Shown: positions 1 to 5,850, numbered from the stretch's first letter. The stretch: 6,477 nt of DNA from Candidatus Gastranaerophilales bacterium (GCA_944324205.1 CALUVK010000092.1:1-6477), one strand, 5' to 3'. Made by a program: numbers and translations. Notes: generated from the sequence alone by a model not told the origin.

Positions 1-1146
1 CAGAGAAAAACTGTTGTAGAAAATGTTAAAGGGGTTTCTAAAGTAATTGCTCAGGAGACTTTAGATTATGTTCCCAATCTTTTAAAAATAAAACCTGATT
101 ATGTGCTCCACGGTGATGATTGGAAAAGCGGGGTTCAAGCAAAAACCAGAGAGAGAATTATAGAAACAATGAAACAGTGGGGCGGAAAAGTTATTGATAT
201 TCCATATACTGAAGGAATTTCTTCAACGAAATTGAACAAAATTTTGAAAGAAGTGGGTACAACTCCAGAAATACGTGGTAAAAGACTAAGACGACTGTTA
301 GAGAGCAAAGATTTAATTACGGTATGCGAAGCACATAACGGGCTAAGCGGACTTATTGTTGAAAATACATTTATTAATGAAAATGGCCGCAAAAATGAAT
401 TTGATGCAATATGGATTTCATCATTAACCCAATCAACTGCCCAAGGCAAGCCGGACATTGGCTATTTAGATACAACCTCCAGAATGTCCGTACTGAACGA
501 TATTCTGGAAGTAACAACAAAACCCGTTATCTATGACGGAGATAATGGAGGGCCTCAGGAACATTTCATATTTACGGTAAAAACTCTTGAGAGGCTTGGA
601 GTGTCTGCAATCATAATTGAGGATAAAGTCGGGCTTAAGAAGAATTCATTGTTTGGAACAGAAGTTGACCAAATGCAAGACAATCCGGAAGATTTTGCAG
701 ATAAAATACATGCAGGAAAGCAAGCGCAGGTTACAGATAACTTTATGATTATTGCACGAATTGAAAGTCTTATTTTAGAAAAAGGTATGAAAGATGCAAT
801 AGAGCGCGCCAAAATATATCTTGATGCCGGGGCAGATGGCATTATGATTCATTCACGCAAAAATACGTTTGATGAAATAAGAGAGTTCGCACAAATATAC
901 AATAAGCTCCCGAATCGAAAACCCCTTGTTGTAGTTCCTTCTTCATACTCAGAGGTTACGGAAAAAGAACTGGTGGAAAACGGTATTAATATAGTAATTT
1001 ATGCAAATCACCTTTTAAGAGCTGCTTATCCGGCCATGGTAAAAGCTGCAGAAAGTATACTTGAAAATCATAGATGCAAAGAAGCTTCTGATAATTATTG
1101 TATGAAGATAAACGAAATATTAAATCTAATTCCGGGAGGTAAATAA
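1..1146 (+). CDS. pepM: Cytidylyltransferase / phosphoenolpyruvate mutase fusion (5' partial)
   Basis: The frame is open from the first base, so the N-terminus lies outside the window; 381 residues are visible. Visible residues 1-76 are the C-terminal part of a nucleotidyltransferase domain of the glycerol-3-phosphate cytidylyltransferase type, with HGDDW at 37-41 and the nucleotide-site motif GISST at 72-76. From about residue 90 follows a complete PEP mutase domain of the isocitrate-lyase/PEP-mutase barrel superfamily. It has DGDNGG at 179-184, the diagnostic EDKVGLKKNS at 207-216 with the nucleophile-side loop, and the conserved Arg in IARIES (253). PEP mutase converts PEP to phosphonopyruvate, the C-P bond-forming step of almost all known phosphonate pathways, in the cytosol. 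The thermodynamically uphill reaction needs the decarboxylase encoded 3 bp downstream. By family knowledge the fused domain probably activates a finished phosphonate with CTP; the substrate is inferred. A GTG at 103 could act as a start but lies inside the first domain and is not the true start. Confidence 0.93.
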   Translation, partial: QRKTVVENVKGVSKVIAQETLDYVPNLLKIKPDYVLHGDDWKSGVQAKTRERIIETMKQWGGKVIDIPYTEGISSTKLNKILKEVGTTPEIRGKRLRRLLESKDLITVCEAHNGLSGLIVENTFINENGRKNEFDAIWISSLTQSTAQGKPDIGYLDTTSRMSVLNDILEVTTKPVIYDGDNGGPQEHFIFTVKTLERLGVSAIIIEDKVGLKKNSLFGTEVDQMQDNPEDFADKIHAGKQAQVTDNFMIIARIESLILEKGMKDAIERAKIYLDAGADGIMIHSRKNTFDEIREFAQIYNKLPNRKPLVVVPSSYSEVTEKELVENGINIVIYANHLLRAAYPAMVKAAESILENHRCKEASDNYCMKINEILNLIPGGK

Positions 1147-1149
1147 AAT

Positions 1150-2235
1150 ATGATAAATCCTGCAGATTTTTATGAAATATTAAAAAATCATGAGATAAAT
1201 TGTTTTGCAGGAGTTCCTGATAGTTTATTAAAAGATTTTTGTGCATATATTACAGATTTTGCACCAAATCATACTATTTGCGCAAATGAAGGTAATGCGG
1301 CAGCTCTCGCATGCGGACATTATCTAGCTTCTAAACATCCGGCTCTTGTTTATATGCAAAATTCAGGACTCGGCAATATTGTTAATCCGCTTCTTTCACT
1401 TGCAGACAAAGATGTTTATAATATTCCTTTGCTGCTTCTTATCGGCTGGAGGGGAGAACCCGGAATCAAAGATGAGCCGCAACATATTACACAGGGTAAA
1501 CTAACATTACCCCTTCTTGAAGTAATGGGAATTGAATATCAGATTCTTAATGACAATTTTAAAGAACAAATTGAATATGCTGCTAAATATATGCAAGATA
1601 CCTTAAAACCTTTTGCTCTTATTGTTAAAAAAGGAACTTTTGATAATTATAAACTTAAACATAAAATTATAAATAATTTTGAATTGACAAGAGAAGACGC
1701 TATAAAAATTCTCTTAGACAAAATGGGTGATGATTCGTTTATAATTTCTACAACAGGTTATACTTCAAGAGAACTCTATGAAGCAAGGCAAGAACACAGT
1801 CATGATTTTTTAACAGTAGGTTCAATGGGACATGCAAGCTCTATTGCCCTAGGAATTGCACTTAACAAACCTGATAAAAAAATCTTTTGTTTTGATGGTG
1901 ATGGTGCACTTCTAATGCATATGGGAGCTGTACCCGTTATAGCTTCTAAAAATCTAAAAAACTTCAAGCATATTGTTTTTAATAATAATGCACATGATTC
2001 TGTCGGAGCACAACCTACAGCTTCAAAATTCGTTAATTTTAAAGGATTTTATAAGCAAGTATTTTCTGTCTCAACAAGTGAAGAACTCAAAAAAACACTT
2101 CCGGGATTTATTGATTTAAAAGAAACAGCACTTCTTGAAATTAAAGTAAAATGCGGGACCAGAAGTGATTTAGGACGCCCGAAAGAACTTCCTAAAGATA
2201 ACAAAAAAACTTTTATGGGAGCATTAAATGACTGA
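1150..2235 (+). CDS. aepY: Phosphonopyruvate decarboxylase
   Basis: This 361-residue thiamine-diphosphate enzyme decarboxylates phosphonopyruvate to phosphonoacetaldehyde and CO2, pulling the unfavourable PEP mutase reaction forward. The N-terminal pyrimidine-binding half carries the catalytic Glu in ANEGNA (E47) and the GVPDSLL opening (21-27) seen in this family. The C-terminal half has the ThDP/Mg motif from GDG at 250-252 to NNN at 278-280. At about 360 residues it lacks the middle domain of acetolactate synthase-type enzymes, as expected for this family. The ATG at 1150 is preceded by GGGAGGT, which overlaps the last codons of the mutase gene. The two genes are 3 bp apart and the next gene overlaps by 8 bp, so the three are almost certainly co-transcribed. 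Sulfopyruvate decarboxylase is a relative, but the PEP mutase neighbour settles the substrate. Confidence 0.94.
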   Translation: MINPADFYEILKNHEINCFAGVPDSLLKDFCAYITDFAPNHTICANEGNAAALACGHYLASKHPALVYMQNSGLGNIVNPLLSLADKDVYNIPLLLLIGWRGEPGIKDEPQHITQGKLTLPLLEVMGIEYQILNDNFKEQIEYAAKYMQDTLKPFALIVKKGTFDNYKLKHKIINNFELTREDAIKILLDKMGDDSFIISTTGYTSRELYEARQEHSHDFLTVGSMGHASSIALGIALNKPDKKIFCFDGDGALLMHMGAVPVIASKNLKNFKHIVFNNNAHDSVGAQPTASKFVNFKGFYKQVFSVSTSEELKKTLPGFIDLKETALLEIKVKCGTRSDLGRPKELPKDNKKTFMGALND

Positions 2236-3214
2236 TTTTATTTACAGGGGAGCCATTGAAAATTTAAAACCATACGGAAAAAATACGCTTGTTTTTACCG
2301 GAAAAAAATCTTTTGAAGAAATTAAACATGTTGTAGAAAAATATTTAGAAAACTCTTTCTATTACAACGATTTTTCTACAAATCCTAAATTGGAAGAAAT
2401 AGAAAAAAGTGTAAATAATATTACATTCAAGCCTGAAAATATAATTGCGATTGGCGGCGGAAGTGTGATTGATTTTGCAAAAGTCTATAAATATAAAACA
2501 AATCCGAAAATCCGGCTGATTGCAATTCCAACTACCTGCGGAACCGGTTCGGAGGCAACACAATTTGCAGTATATTATAAAGAAGGGAAAAAACAATCTC
2601 TTGATAAACCGGAAATTCTTCCGGATATCGCAATTGTCGACAGCCAGTTTGTAGAAAATAATCCGTCTTACTTAAAAGCCTGCACTTCACTTGATGCATA
2701 CTGTCAGGCAATTGAATCTTATTTTGCGTGTAAATCAACTGATGAAAGCAGAAAATATGCTCTCCGCGCAATTGAGCTTTGCAGAGACAATCTTGTAAAT
2801 TACGTTAATTCTAATAATCCCCTATATTCTTCTAATATGATGCTTGCAGCAAATCTTGCAGGAAAAGCAATTAATATTTCACGTACAACAGCAGCACATG
2901 CTATGGCATATTCAATTACTACAAATTATGGCATTCCTCATGGACACGCAGTTGCACTTAATATCGGGAAATTAATGGAATATAATAAAAATGTAGATGA
3001 AAATTCTATAAATGATAGAAGAGGTGTAGAATTCGTTAAAGCAAGAATGAACGAAATATATGAGACAATGAAAATTGAAAATGCAGAAATGTATTTTAAA
3101 AATCTATTTGAAAAAATTGGTCTCAAATTCGTGGAATACAAATCAGATTATATTGATCCAGAGAGACTTAAAAATAACCCGAGGAAAATAGGAGAGCATA
3201 ATGAATTATATTAA
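2228..3214 (+). CDS. Iron-type alcohol dehydrogenase, probable phosphonoacetaldehyde reductase
   Basis: This 328-residue group III (iron-containing) alcohol dehydrogenase probably reduces phosphonoacetaldehyde to 2-hydroxyethylphosphonate with NAD(P)H. The nucleotide-binding GGGSVID is at 76-82 and PTTCGTGSEAT at 101-111. The metal-site positions, aligned to the FucO pattern, read D156, Q160, H224 and H238, so the usual second ligand His is Gln. From memory, phosphonoacetaldehyde reductases of the PhpC type share the D-A-x-x-Q-A-I-E-S-Y motif, which supports the assignment together with the operon position. The protein ends with LKNNPRK (314-320), typical of the family end, so I regard it as complete although somewhat short. 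The ATG overlaps the decarboxylase stop by 8 bp and follows GGGAG at good spacing, indicating translational coupling. No transaminase for 2-aminoethylphosphonate is visible, which favours the hydroxyethyl branch. Confidence 0.85.
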   Translation: MTDFIYRGAIENLKPYGKNTLVFTGKKSFEEIKHVVEKYLENSFYYNDFSTNPKLEEIEKSVNNITFKPENIIAIGGGSVIDFAKVYKYKTNPKIRLIAIPTTCGTGSEATQFAVYYKEGKKQSLDKPEILPDIAIVDSQFVENNPSYLKACTSLDAYCQAIESYFACKSTDESRKYALRAIELCRDNLVNYVNSNNPLYSSNMMLAANLAGKAINISRTTAAHAMAYSITTNYGIPHGHAVALNIGKLMEYNKNVDENSINDRRGVEFVKARMNEIYETMKIENAEMYFKNLFEKIGLKFVEYKSDYIDPERLKNNPRKIGEHNELY

Positions 3215-3236
3215 AGATTATTTAAAAAATCTATAA
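3201..3236 (+). other. 11-codon reading frame, possible stub of a lost operon gene
   Basis: An ATG at 3201 lies about 5 bases behind GGAGAG (3191-3196), a better ribosome site than several real genes here have. It overlaps the end of the dehydrogenase gene in another frame, as co-transcribed genes often do. The frame gives MNYIKDYLKNL and then stops, overlapping the last bases of the convergent RNase HII gene. Either it is chance, or the first codons of a fourth phosphonate-operon gene were left when the rest was deleted. Nothing in the 11 residues identifies a family. Confidence 0.3.
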
Positions 3237-3869
3237 ATCCACAAGAGTCAATTGTTTTTCAAAATGTTTTCTTAGAAACGACGGGCGGTGGTATTTTGTA
3301 AGACCGTATTTATCAATAGCATCAAGATGCTCTTTAGTTAAATAGCCTGCGTTTTTTGCCCAGTTATACATTGGAAATTCTTCGTGGAGTTTTTGCATAT
3401 AGCGGTCTCTGGAAACTTTTGCCAAGATACTTGCTGCAGCTATCGAGGCAGATTTTGAATCGCCTTTTATTATAAACTTTTGGGGATAAGAAAAGTTTTT
3501 TATTAATTTATTCCCGTCTACAAGAACATAAGAATTCGGATTATTTATTATTGAAGAGCAGGCAGAATTCATGGCTTTTAGTGACGCATTTAAAATATTA
3601 ATCTTTTCTATCTCTTCAACTTCTACACACACTATTTTATTAAGAGTATTGTTTTTTATTACATCATAAATAGACTCGCGTTTTTTTTGAGAGAGCTTTT
3701 TTGAGTCGTTTAAGATTTCTAAATCTTTGATAAGTGCAGGAGTAACTTTTTCAAAGCAGACAGCAGAAGCGAACACTCCGCCGGCCGCGGGTCCGCGGCC
3801 GGCCTCATCTGTTCCTATAATAAGCTTATTAAAACTTTTATCAAATTCAAATAATTCTTCTGACGACAT
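3231..3869 (-). CDS. rnhB: Ribonuclease HII
   Basis: This 212-residue cytosolic enzyme cuts the RNA strand of RNA-DNA hybrids and removes single ribonucleotides misincorporated into DNA. The four metal-binding acids are present: D21 and E22 in TDEAGRG, D118 in LVDGN and D137 in KGDSKSASIAAAS. NDSKKLS (54-60), GYLTKEH (175-181, with the junction-sensing Tyr) and HRPSF (194-198) are further family signatures. The length is normal for HII and there is no N-terminal extension as in HIII. The start lies 1 bp after the ferritin stop with only a weak GGA ahead of it, so translation probably depends on ribosomes arriving from ferritin. The gene ends 16 bp from the convergent phosphonate operon with no convincing terminator between. 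The DEAGRGPAAGG segment is encoded by an unusually GC-rich palindrome. Confidence 0.97.
   Translation of the reverse strand: MSSEELFEFDKSFNKLIIGTDEAGRGPAAGGVFASAVCFEKVTPALIKDLEILNDSKKLSQKKRESIYDVIKNNTLNKIVCVEVEEIEKINILNASLKAMNSACSSIINNPNSYVLVDGNKLIKNFSYPQKFIIKGDSKSASIAAASILAKVSRDRYMQKLHEEFPMYNWAKNAGYLTKEHLDAIDKYGLTKYHRPSFLRKHFEKQLTLVDL
3780..3803. repeat. GC-rich perfect inverted repeat inside rnhB
   Basis: GCCGGCCGCGG at 3780-3790 and its exact reverse complement at 3793-3803 flank a 2-base centre. The 24 bases are all G or C except the T within GT at the centre, in a gene otherwise rich in A and T. It encodes the AGRGPAAG part of the RNase HII active-site motif and could fold as a very stable hairpin near the start of the rnhB message. 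Confidence 0.9.
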
Positions 3870-3870
3870 A

Positions 3871-4380
3871 TTATCCGATTACCGGTGCTGTAAATGTTCT
3901 TGCTGCCAAATCTTTATCAAGCATTAGAAGAGCCTTCTTATCATCACCTATTAATCTTAATGTTGCTAATACTCCGCCTACAGAAGCTTCTTCTTCTACC
4001 TGTTCTTTTATATACCAGTCAAGAAGATGCATTGCAGCTCTATCTTTTACCTCTTCTGCTACATCCATTACATGATTTATCCTTGAAGTTACATACTCTT
4101 CGTGTCTCAAAACGTGTTCAAAAACTTCTAACGGAGTATTACCTTCTACAACCGGTTTTTCTATTGCTCTCAAATCAATTTTTCCGCCTCTGTCATTCAG
4201 ATAATTAACCATTCCCATAGCGTGAGCGTGTTCTTCCTGAACCTGAACATCAAACCAGTTTACGAAACCCTGAAGATTAAGTTCCTGAAAATAAACTTTC
4301 ATTGCAAGATAAAGATATTCAGAATAGAATTCTTTATTAATCTGGTCATTAAAAGCTTCTTGTAATTTTTCATCTATCAT
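3871..4380 (-). CDS. ftnA: Bacterial non-heme ferritin
   Basis: This 169-residue ferritin would assemble into a 24-subunit cytosolic cage that oxidises Fe(II) and stores it as mineral. The ferroxidase residues fall at the same numbers as I recall for E. coli FtnA: E17, E50, H53, E94, Q127 and E130, with Y24 and W122 nearby. Third-site (C) residues E49, E126 and E129 are also present, so it is a full FtnA type and not a Dps, bacterioferritin or ferroxidase-dead form. I start it at the ATG ending at 4380 because this gives the family N-terminus (MIDEKLQEAF) and follows a strong AGGAGGT. The same frame runs on upstream to about 4545, but that stretch reads through the promoter and a palindromic repeat. 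It is the first gene of a two-gene unit with rnhB, an unusual pairing. Confidence 0.97.
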   Translation of the reverse strand: MIDEKLQEAFNDQINKEFYSEYLYLAMKVYFQELNLQGFVNWFDVQVQEEHAHAMGMVNYLNDRGGKIDLRAIEKPVVEGNTPLEVFEHVLRHEEYVTSRINHVMDVAEEVKDRAAMHLLDWYIKEQVEEEASVGGVLATLRLIGDDKKALLMLDKDLAARTFTAPVIG

Positions 4381-4386
4381 ATAAAT

Positions 4387-4393
4387 ACCTCCT
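4387..4393 (-). promoter_or_regulatory. Ribosome binding site that fixes the ferritin start
   Basis: On the minus strand AGGAGGT precedes the ATG ending at 4380 by about six bases. It is the strongest Shine-Dalgarno in the window and decides between this start and the longer open frame upstream. Confidence 0.85.
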
Positions 4394-4408
4394 GTAATTC
4401 TTAAAGTT

Positions 4409-4417
4409 ATTTTAGCA
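4409..4417 (-). promoter_or_regulatory. Extended -10 promoter for ferritin-rnhB
   Basis: On the minus strand the bases read TGCTAAAAT, an extended -10 element (TGnTAnAAT type). No good -35 lies 16-18 bp upstream, as is common for extended -10 promoters. It would start transcription roughly 20 bases ahead of the ATG, just clear of the AGGAGGT. The metallophosphoesterase gene has a matching TGATAAAAT on the other strand. Confidence 0.45.
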
Positions 4418-4462
4418 CAAAGAATTTGCAAAATATTTAATGATATCGGAATATAAAAAAGA

Positions 4463-4534
4463 CCCCTCACCCGAATTTCTAAGTTTCGCCTAAGCTCAAC
4501 TTGAAATTCTTCCCTCTCCCACAAGGGGCGAGGG
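4463..4534. repeat. Double-hairpin palindromic repeat (CCCTC...GAGGG type)
   Basis: Two hairpins follow each other in the divergent intergenic region. The first pairs GAATTTC-T-AAG (4473-4483) with CTTGAAATTC (4500-4509), a 10-bp stem with one bulged base. The second pairs CCCTCTCCC (4512-4520) with GGGGCGAGGG (4525-4534) around ACAA. The leading CCCTCACCC (4464-4472) can also pair with the same GGGCGAGGG with one mismatch, so two folds compete. Its base composition stands out from the AT-rich surroundings. CCCTC-x-CCC / GGGG-x-GAGGG palindromes are a kind of dispersed repeat I recall from many bacterial genomes; the copy number in this one is not visible here. Confidence 0.65.
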
Positions 4535-4578
4535 AACCACTCCACCAGGCGTGAAACCTGTCCGCTTCTTCAAAATTA

Positions 4579-4587
4579 TGATAAAAT
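4579..4587 (+). promoter_or_regulatory. Extended -10 promoter of the metallophosphoesterase gene
   Basis: TGATAAAAT is an extended -10 element with no convincing -35. The usual 6-7 base spacing puts the transcription start on, or within a base of, the A of the ATG at 4594. No Shine-Dalgarno exists between the two, so the message may be leaderless. Confidence 0.45.
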
Positions 4588-4593
4588 ATTTTT

Positions 4594-5349
4594 ATGTTTA
4601 AGTATTTTTTAATAATTTGTGTATTGTTATTTATCTGGTCATTTTTTATTGAACCAAATCTTCTTTTTATAAAGAGATACAAAATTCCGGAGCTTGGAGA
4701 TATGAAAATTATTTTCGCGAGTGATTTTCATATAGCAAAGGAGGAGAAAAAAAGATTAGAAAAAATAGTTAATACAATTAATGATGAAGAGGCTGATTTA
4801 GTTTTACTCGGCGGTGATTTTATCAAGGGGCATGACGGAAAACATACTTTAGCTATAGAGGAGCAGGCGGAAATTTTAGGAAGGATTAAATCTCCTGTTA
4901 TTACTGTTTTAGGTAATCATGACGGATGGTTTAATAAGGGCAGGGTAAAAAGCGCTTTAGAAAAAGAAGGAATAAAAGTTTTACTAAATTCAAATACAAA
5001 GTTTGAAAATATTTTTATTGCAGGCGTTGAAGATATTCAGACAGGTAATCCTGATATAAAATCGGCTTTAAAAGACACAGAGTCTCCGAGAATTCTTTTA
5101 TCACATAGTCCTGACATTTATTATGATGTAGAAGAAAAAGTTGATTTAATCCTTGCAGGTCACGTACACGGAGGTCAGGTTTATATTCCGTTTTTAGGGG
5201 CTCCTGTTGTTCCTTCAAAATACGGTTCAAAATTTTCAAGAGGAATAATAAACGAAACATATAACAAAATGATTATAACAAAAGGTTTAGGAACAAGTAT
5301 TTTACCAATCAGATTTTGTTCGGTACCTGAAATTATAATTATAAATTAA
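4594..5349 (+). CDS. Membrane-anchored calcineurin-like metallophosphoesterase (YkuE/YaeI/LpxG type)
   Basis: This 251-residue protein has one N-terminal membrane helix (about residues 3-19) followed by a complete two-metal phosphoesterase domain. Metal ligands and motifs are SDFH (D44, H46), GGDF (D75), GNHD (N108, H109), SHSP (H171) and GHVHGGQ (H190, H192). The domain resembles the YkuE/YaeI group. Members of that group include LpxG, which hydrolyses UDP-2,3-diacylglucosamine in lipid A synthesis in Chlamydia, and other membrane phosphoesterases. Which substrate applies is unknown, and no lipid A genes are visible. The ATG is chosen because it is the first in frame and gives the membrane helix. 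There is no Shine-Dalgarno, and a -10 element lies directly upstream. The gene stands alone between divergent ferritin and the tRNA-Gly region, and I see no clear terminator after it. Confidence 0.88.
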   Translation: MFKYFLIICVLLFIWSFFIEPNLLFIKRYKIPELGDMKIIFASDFHIAKEEKKRLEKIVNTINDEEADLVLLGGDFIKGHDGKHTLAIEEQAEILGRIKSPVITVLGNHDGWFNKGRVKSALEKEGIKVLLNSNTKFENIFIAGVEDIQTGNPDIKSALKDTESPRILLSHSPDIYYDVEEKVDLILAGHVHGGQVYIPFLGAPVVPSKYGSKFSRGIINETYNKMIITKGLGTSILPIRFCSVPEIIIIN

Positions 5350-5480
5350 TATCAAAATAATAGAGTAGAATAATTTTTTTAAACAATTTGCATGAAAAAT
5401 TATAAAGAGTTATAATTAATCTATATTCAAAATGAATATAACTCAAATATAGAGTAGACTTTAGTCGATAAAAAATATAT
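5350..5480. other. AT-rich spacer with short inverted and direct repeats
   Basis: No gene is visible here. Besides the tRNA promoter it contains two perfect small inverted repeats: AATTATAA / TTATAATT (5398-5417) and TATATTC / GAATATA (5422-5440). A 10-bp direct repeat, ATAGAGTAGA, lies at 5360-5369 and 5449-5458 and brackets them. Neither hairpin is followed by a T tract, so I do not call a terminator for the metallophosphoesterase gene. Confidence 0.5.
5388..5416 (+). promoter_or_regulatory. Probable sigma-70 promoter for tRNA-Gly
   Basis: TTGCAT (5388-5393) and a perfect TATAAT (5411-5416) are separated by exactly 17 bp. Transcription would start near 5423, leaving a leader of almost 60 bases before the tRNA. 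The -10 sits in one arm of the small inverted repeat AATTATAA-AGAG-TTATAATT (5398-5417), which may be chance in such AT-rich DNA. Confidence 0.55.
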
Positions 5481-5552
5481 GCGGATGTAATTCAGTGGTA
5501 GAATGCAACCTTCCCAAGGTTGACGTCGCGAGTTCGAGTCTCGTCGTCCGCT
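5481..5552 (+). tRNA. tRNA-Gly(CCC)
   Basis: The 72 bases fold into a complete cloverleaf. The acceptor arms GCGGATG and CGTCCGC pair with one U-G pair, the D stem is ATTC/GAAT, the anticodon stem CAACC/GGTTG, and the T stem GCGAG/CTCGT around TTCGAGT. The seven-base loop TTCCCAA places CCC at 34-36, reading the GGG glycine codon. The discriminator is T and no CCA is encoded, so the end must be added by tRNA nucleotidyltransferase. Its last 17 bases are repeated exactly 197 bp downstream. Confidence 0.95.
5536..5552 (+). repeat. 17-bp direct repeat, copy within the tRNA-Gly 3' end
   Basis: GAGTCTCGTCGTCCGCT forms the 3' end of tRNA-Gly and recurs exactly at 5733-5749. The arrangement resembles the duplicated attachment core left when an element enters a tRNA 3' end. 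Confidence 0.9.
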
Positions 5553-5585
5553 TATTTTTATAGCAAACATTCTAAACAACCAACT

Positions 5586-5609
5586 CTGAGACTGACCTCG
5601 CGACATCAG
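5586..5609 (-). repeat. Inverted degenerate copy of part of tRNA-Gly
   Basis: Read on the minus strand, this stretch matches tRNA-Gly bases 5521-5542 at about 19 of 22 positions with one gap; GTCGCGAG and AGTCTC are exact. It therefore lies in opposite orientation to the tRNA 45 bp away and could pair with it. Confidence 0.7.
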
Positions 5610-5732
5610 TAAAACTTGCGTTTTACGTACACCGCTCCCTCTATTTGCTCACATCAATCGTCAAAATCAATATCAAACTTCACGGAAAACGTGACATTTA
5701 GTCACCTTTTCCTGCTCGCAAACAGACACAGT

Positions 5733-5749
5733 GAGTCTCGTCGTCCGCT
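5733..5749 (+). repeat. 17-bp direct repeat, downstream copy of the tRNA-Gly 3' end
   Basis: Exact copy of the last 17 bases of tRNA-Gly, including the T loop end, the T-stem 3' strand, the acceptor 3' strand and the discriminator. No tRNA body stands before it, so it is not a functional tRNA. Confidence 0.9.
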
Positions 5750-5777
5750 ATCTTTAGGAGAAATTTTAAACAATTGT

Positions 5778-5807
5778 TTGCTTAATTTTTAAAAGAAGTG
5801 TTATAAA
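5778..5807 (+). promoter_or_regulatory. Possible promoter of a small transcription unit
   Basis: TTGCTT (5778-5783) and TATAAA (5802-5807) are 18 bp apart. A perfect 12-bp palindrome, AAACAATTGTTT (5768-5779), touches the -35 and could be an operator or chance. A start near 5814 would lie just ahead of the hairpin at 5821-5840. Confidence 0.35.
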
Positions 5808-5820
5808 CTTGTGTAAATCC

Positions 5821-5840
5821 ACCTGTAAAACATTACAGGT
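5821..5840 (+). other. Perfect leader hairpin
   Basis: ACCTGTAA and TTACAGGT form an 8-bp stem around AACA. No T tract follows, so it is not a terminator. It lies between the possible promoter and a short reading frame and may shape or protect a small RNA. Confidence 0.6.
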
Positions 5841-5850
5841 AATAAATATT

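Larger units (their letters stand above)
5553..5749 (+). repeat. 197-bp structured tRNA-Gly-associated element
   Basis: The segment begins directly behind the tRNA and ends with the second 17-bp copy of its 3' end (5733-5749). About 33 bases in, it has a degenerate inverted copy of the tRNA variable/T-arm region (5586-5609). Then come a perfect hairpin GTAAAAC-TTGC-GTTTTAC (5609-5626) and a 12-bp stem with one mismatch and a five-base loop (5684-5712), followed by CCTGCTCGC. The sequence after the second copy (TTTAGGAGAAATTTTAAACAA) resembles that after the first (TTTATAGCAAACATTCTAAACAA), so the repeated part extends weakly beyond 17 bp. It encodes no protein and is too short to be an autonomous element. 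It is more likely a non-autonomous repeat, a deletion scar or a template-switch product. The same plan is seen at tRNA-Pro. Confidence 0.7.

Noticed and set aside
103..1146. PEP mutase starting at the GTG at 103
   Set aside because: The frame is open to the window edge and the residues before the GTG match the nucleotidyltransferase domain, so the gene is 5' truncated by the window.
2228..3214. Dehydrogenase as a C-terminally truncated pseudogene
   Set aside because: It is shorter than many iron ADHs, but it ends with the family's normal closing motif and has all core motifs.
3894..4208. Leucine-rich plus-strand frame opposite ferritin
   Set aside because: It is the complement of the conserved ferritin gene, with no ribosome site and a low-complexity product.
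4381..4545. Upstream extension of the ferritin frame adding 55 residues
   Set aside because: It reads through the ribosome site, promoter and palindromic repeat, and known ferritins begin at MIDEKL-like sequence, where AGGAGGT is well placed.
5398..5440. Terminator for the metallophosphoesterase gene
   Set aside because: The two AT-rich hairpins lack a following T tract, and the first overlaps the tRNA promoter.
5553..5749. Full integrative element at tRNA-Gly
   Set aside because: The direct repeats look like attachment sites, but 197 bp holds no integrase or any other gene; at most it is a remnant or non-autonomous repeat.
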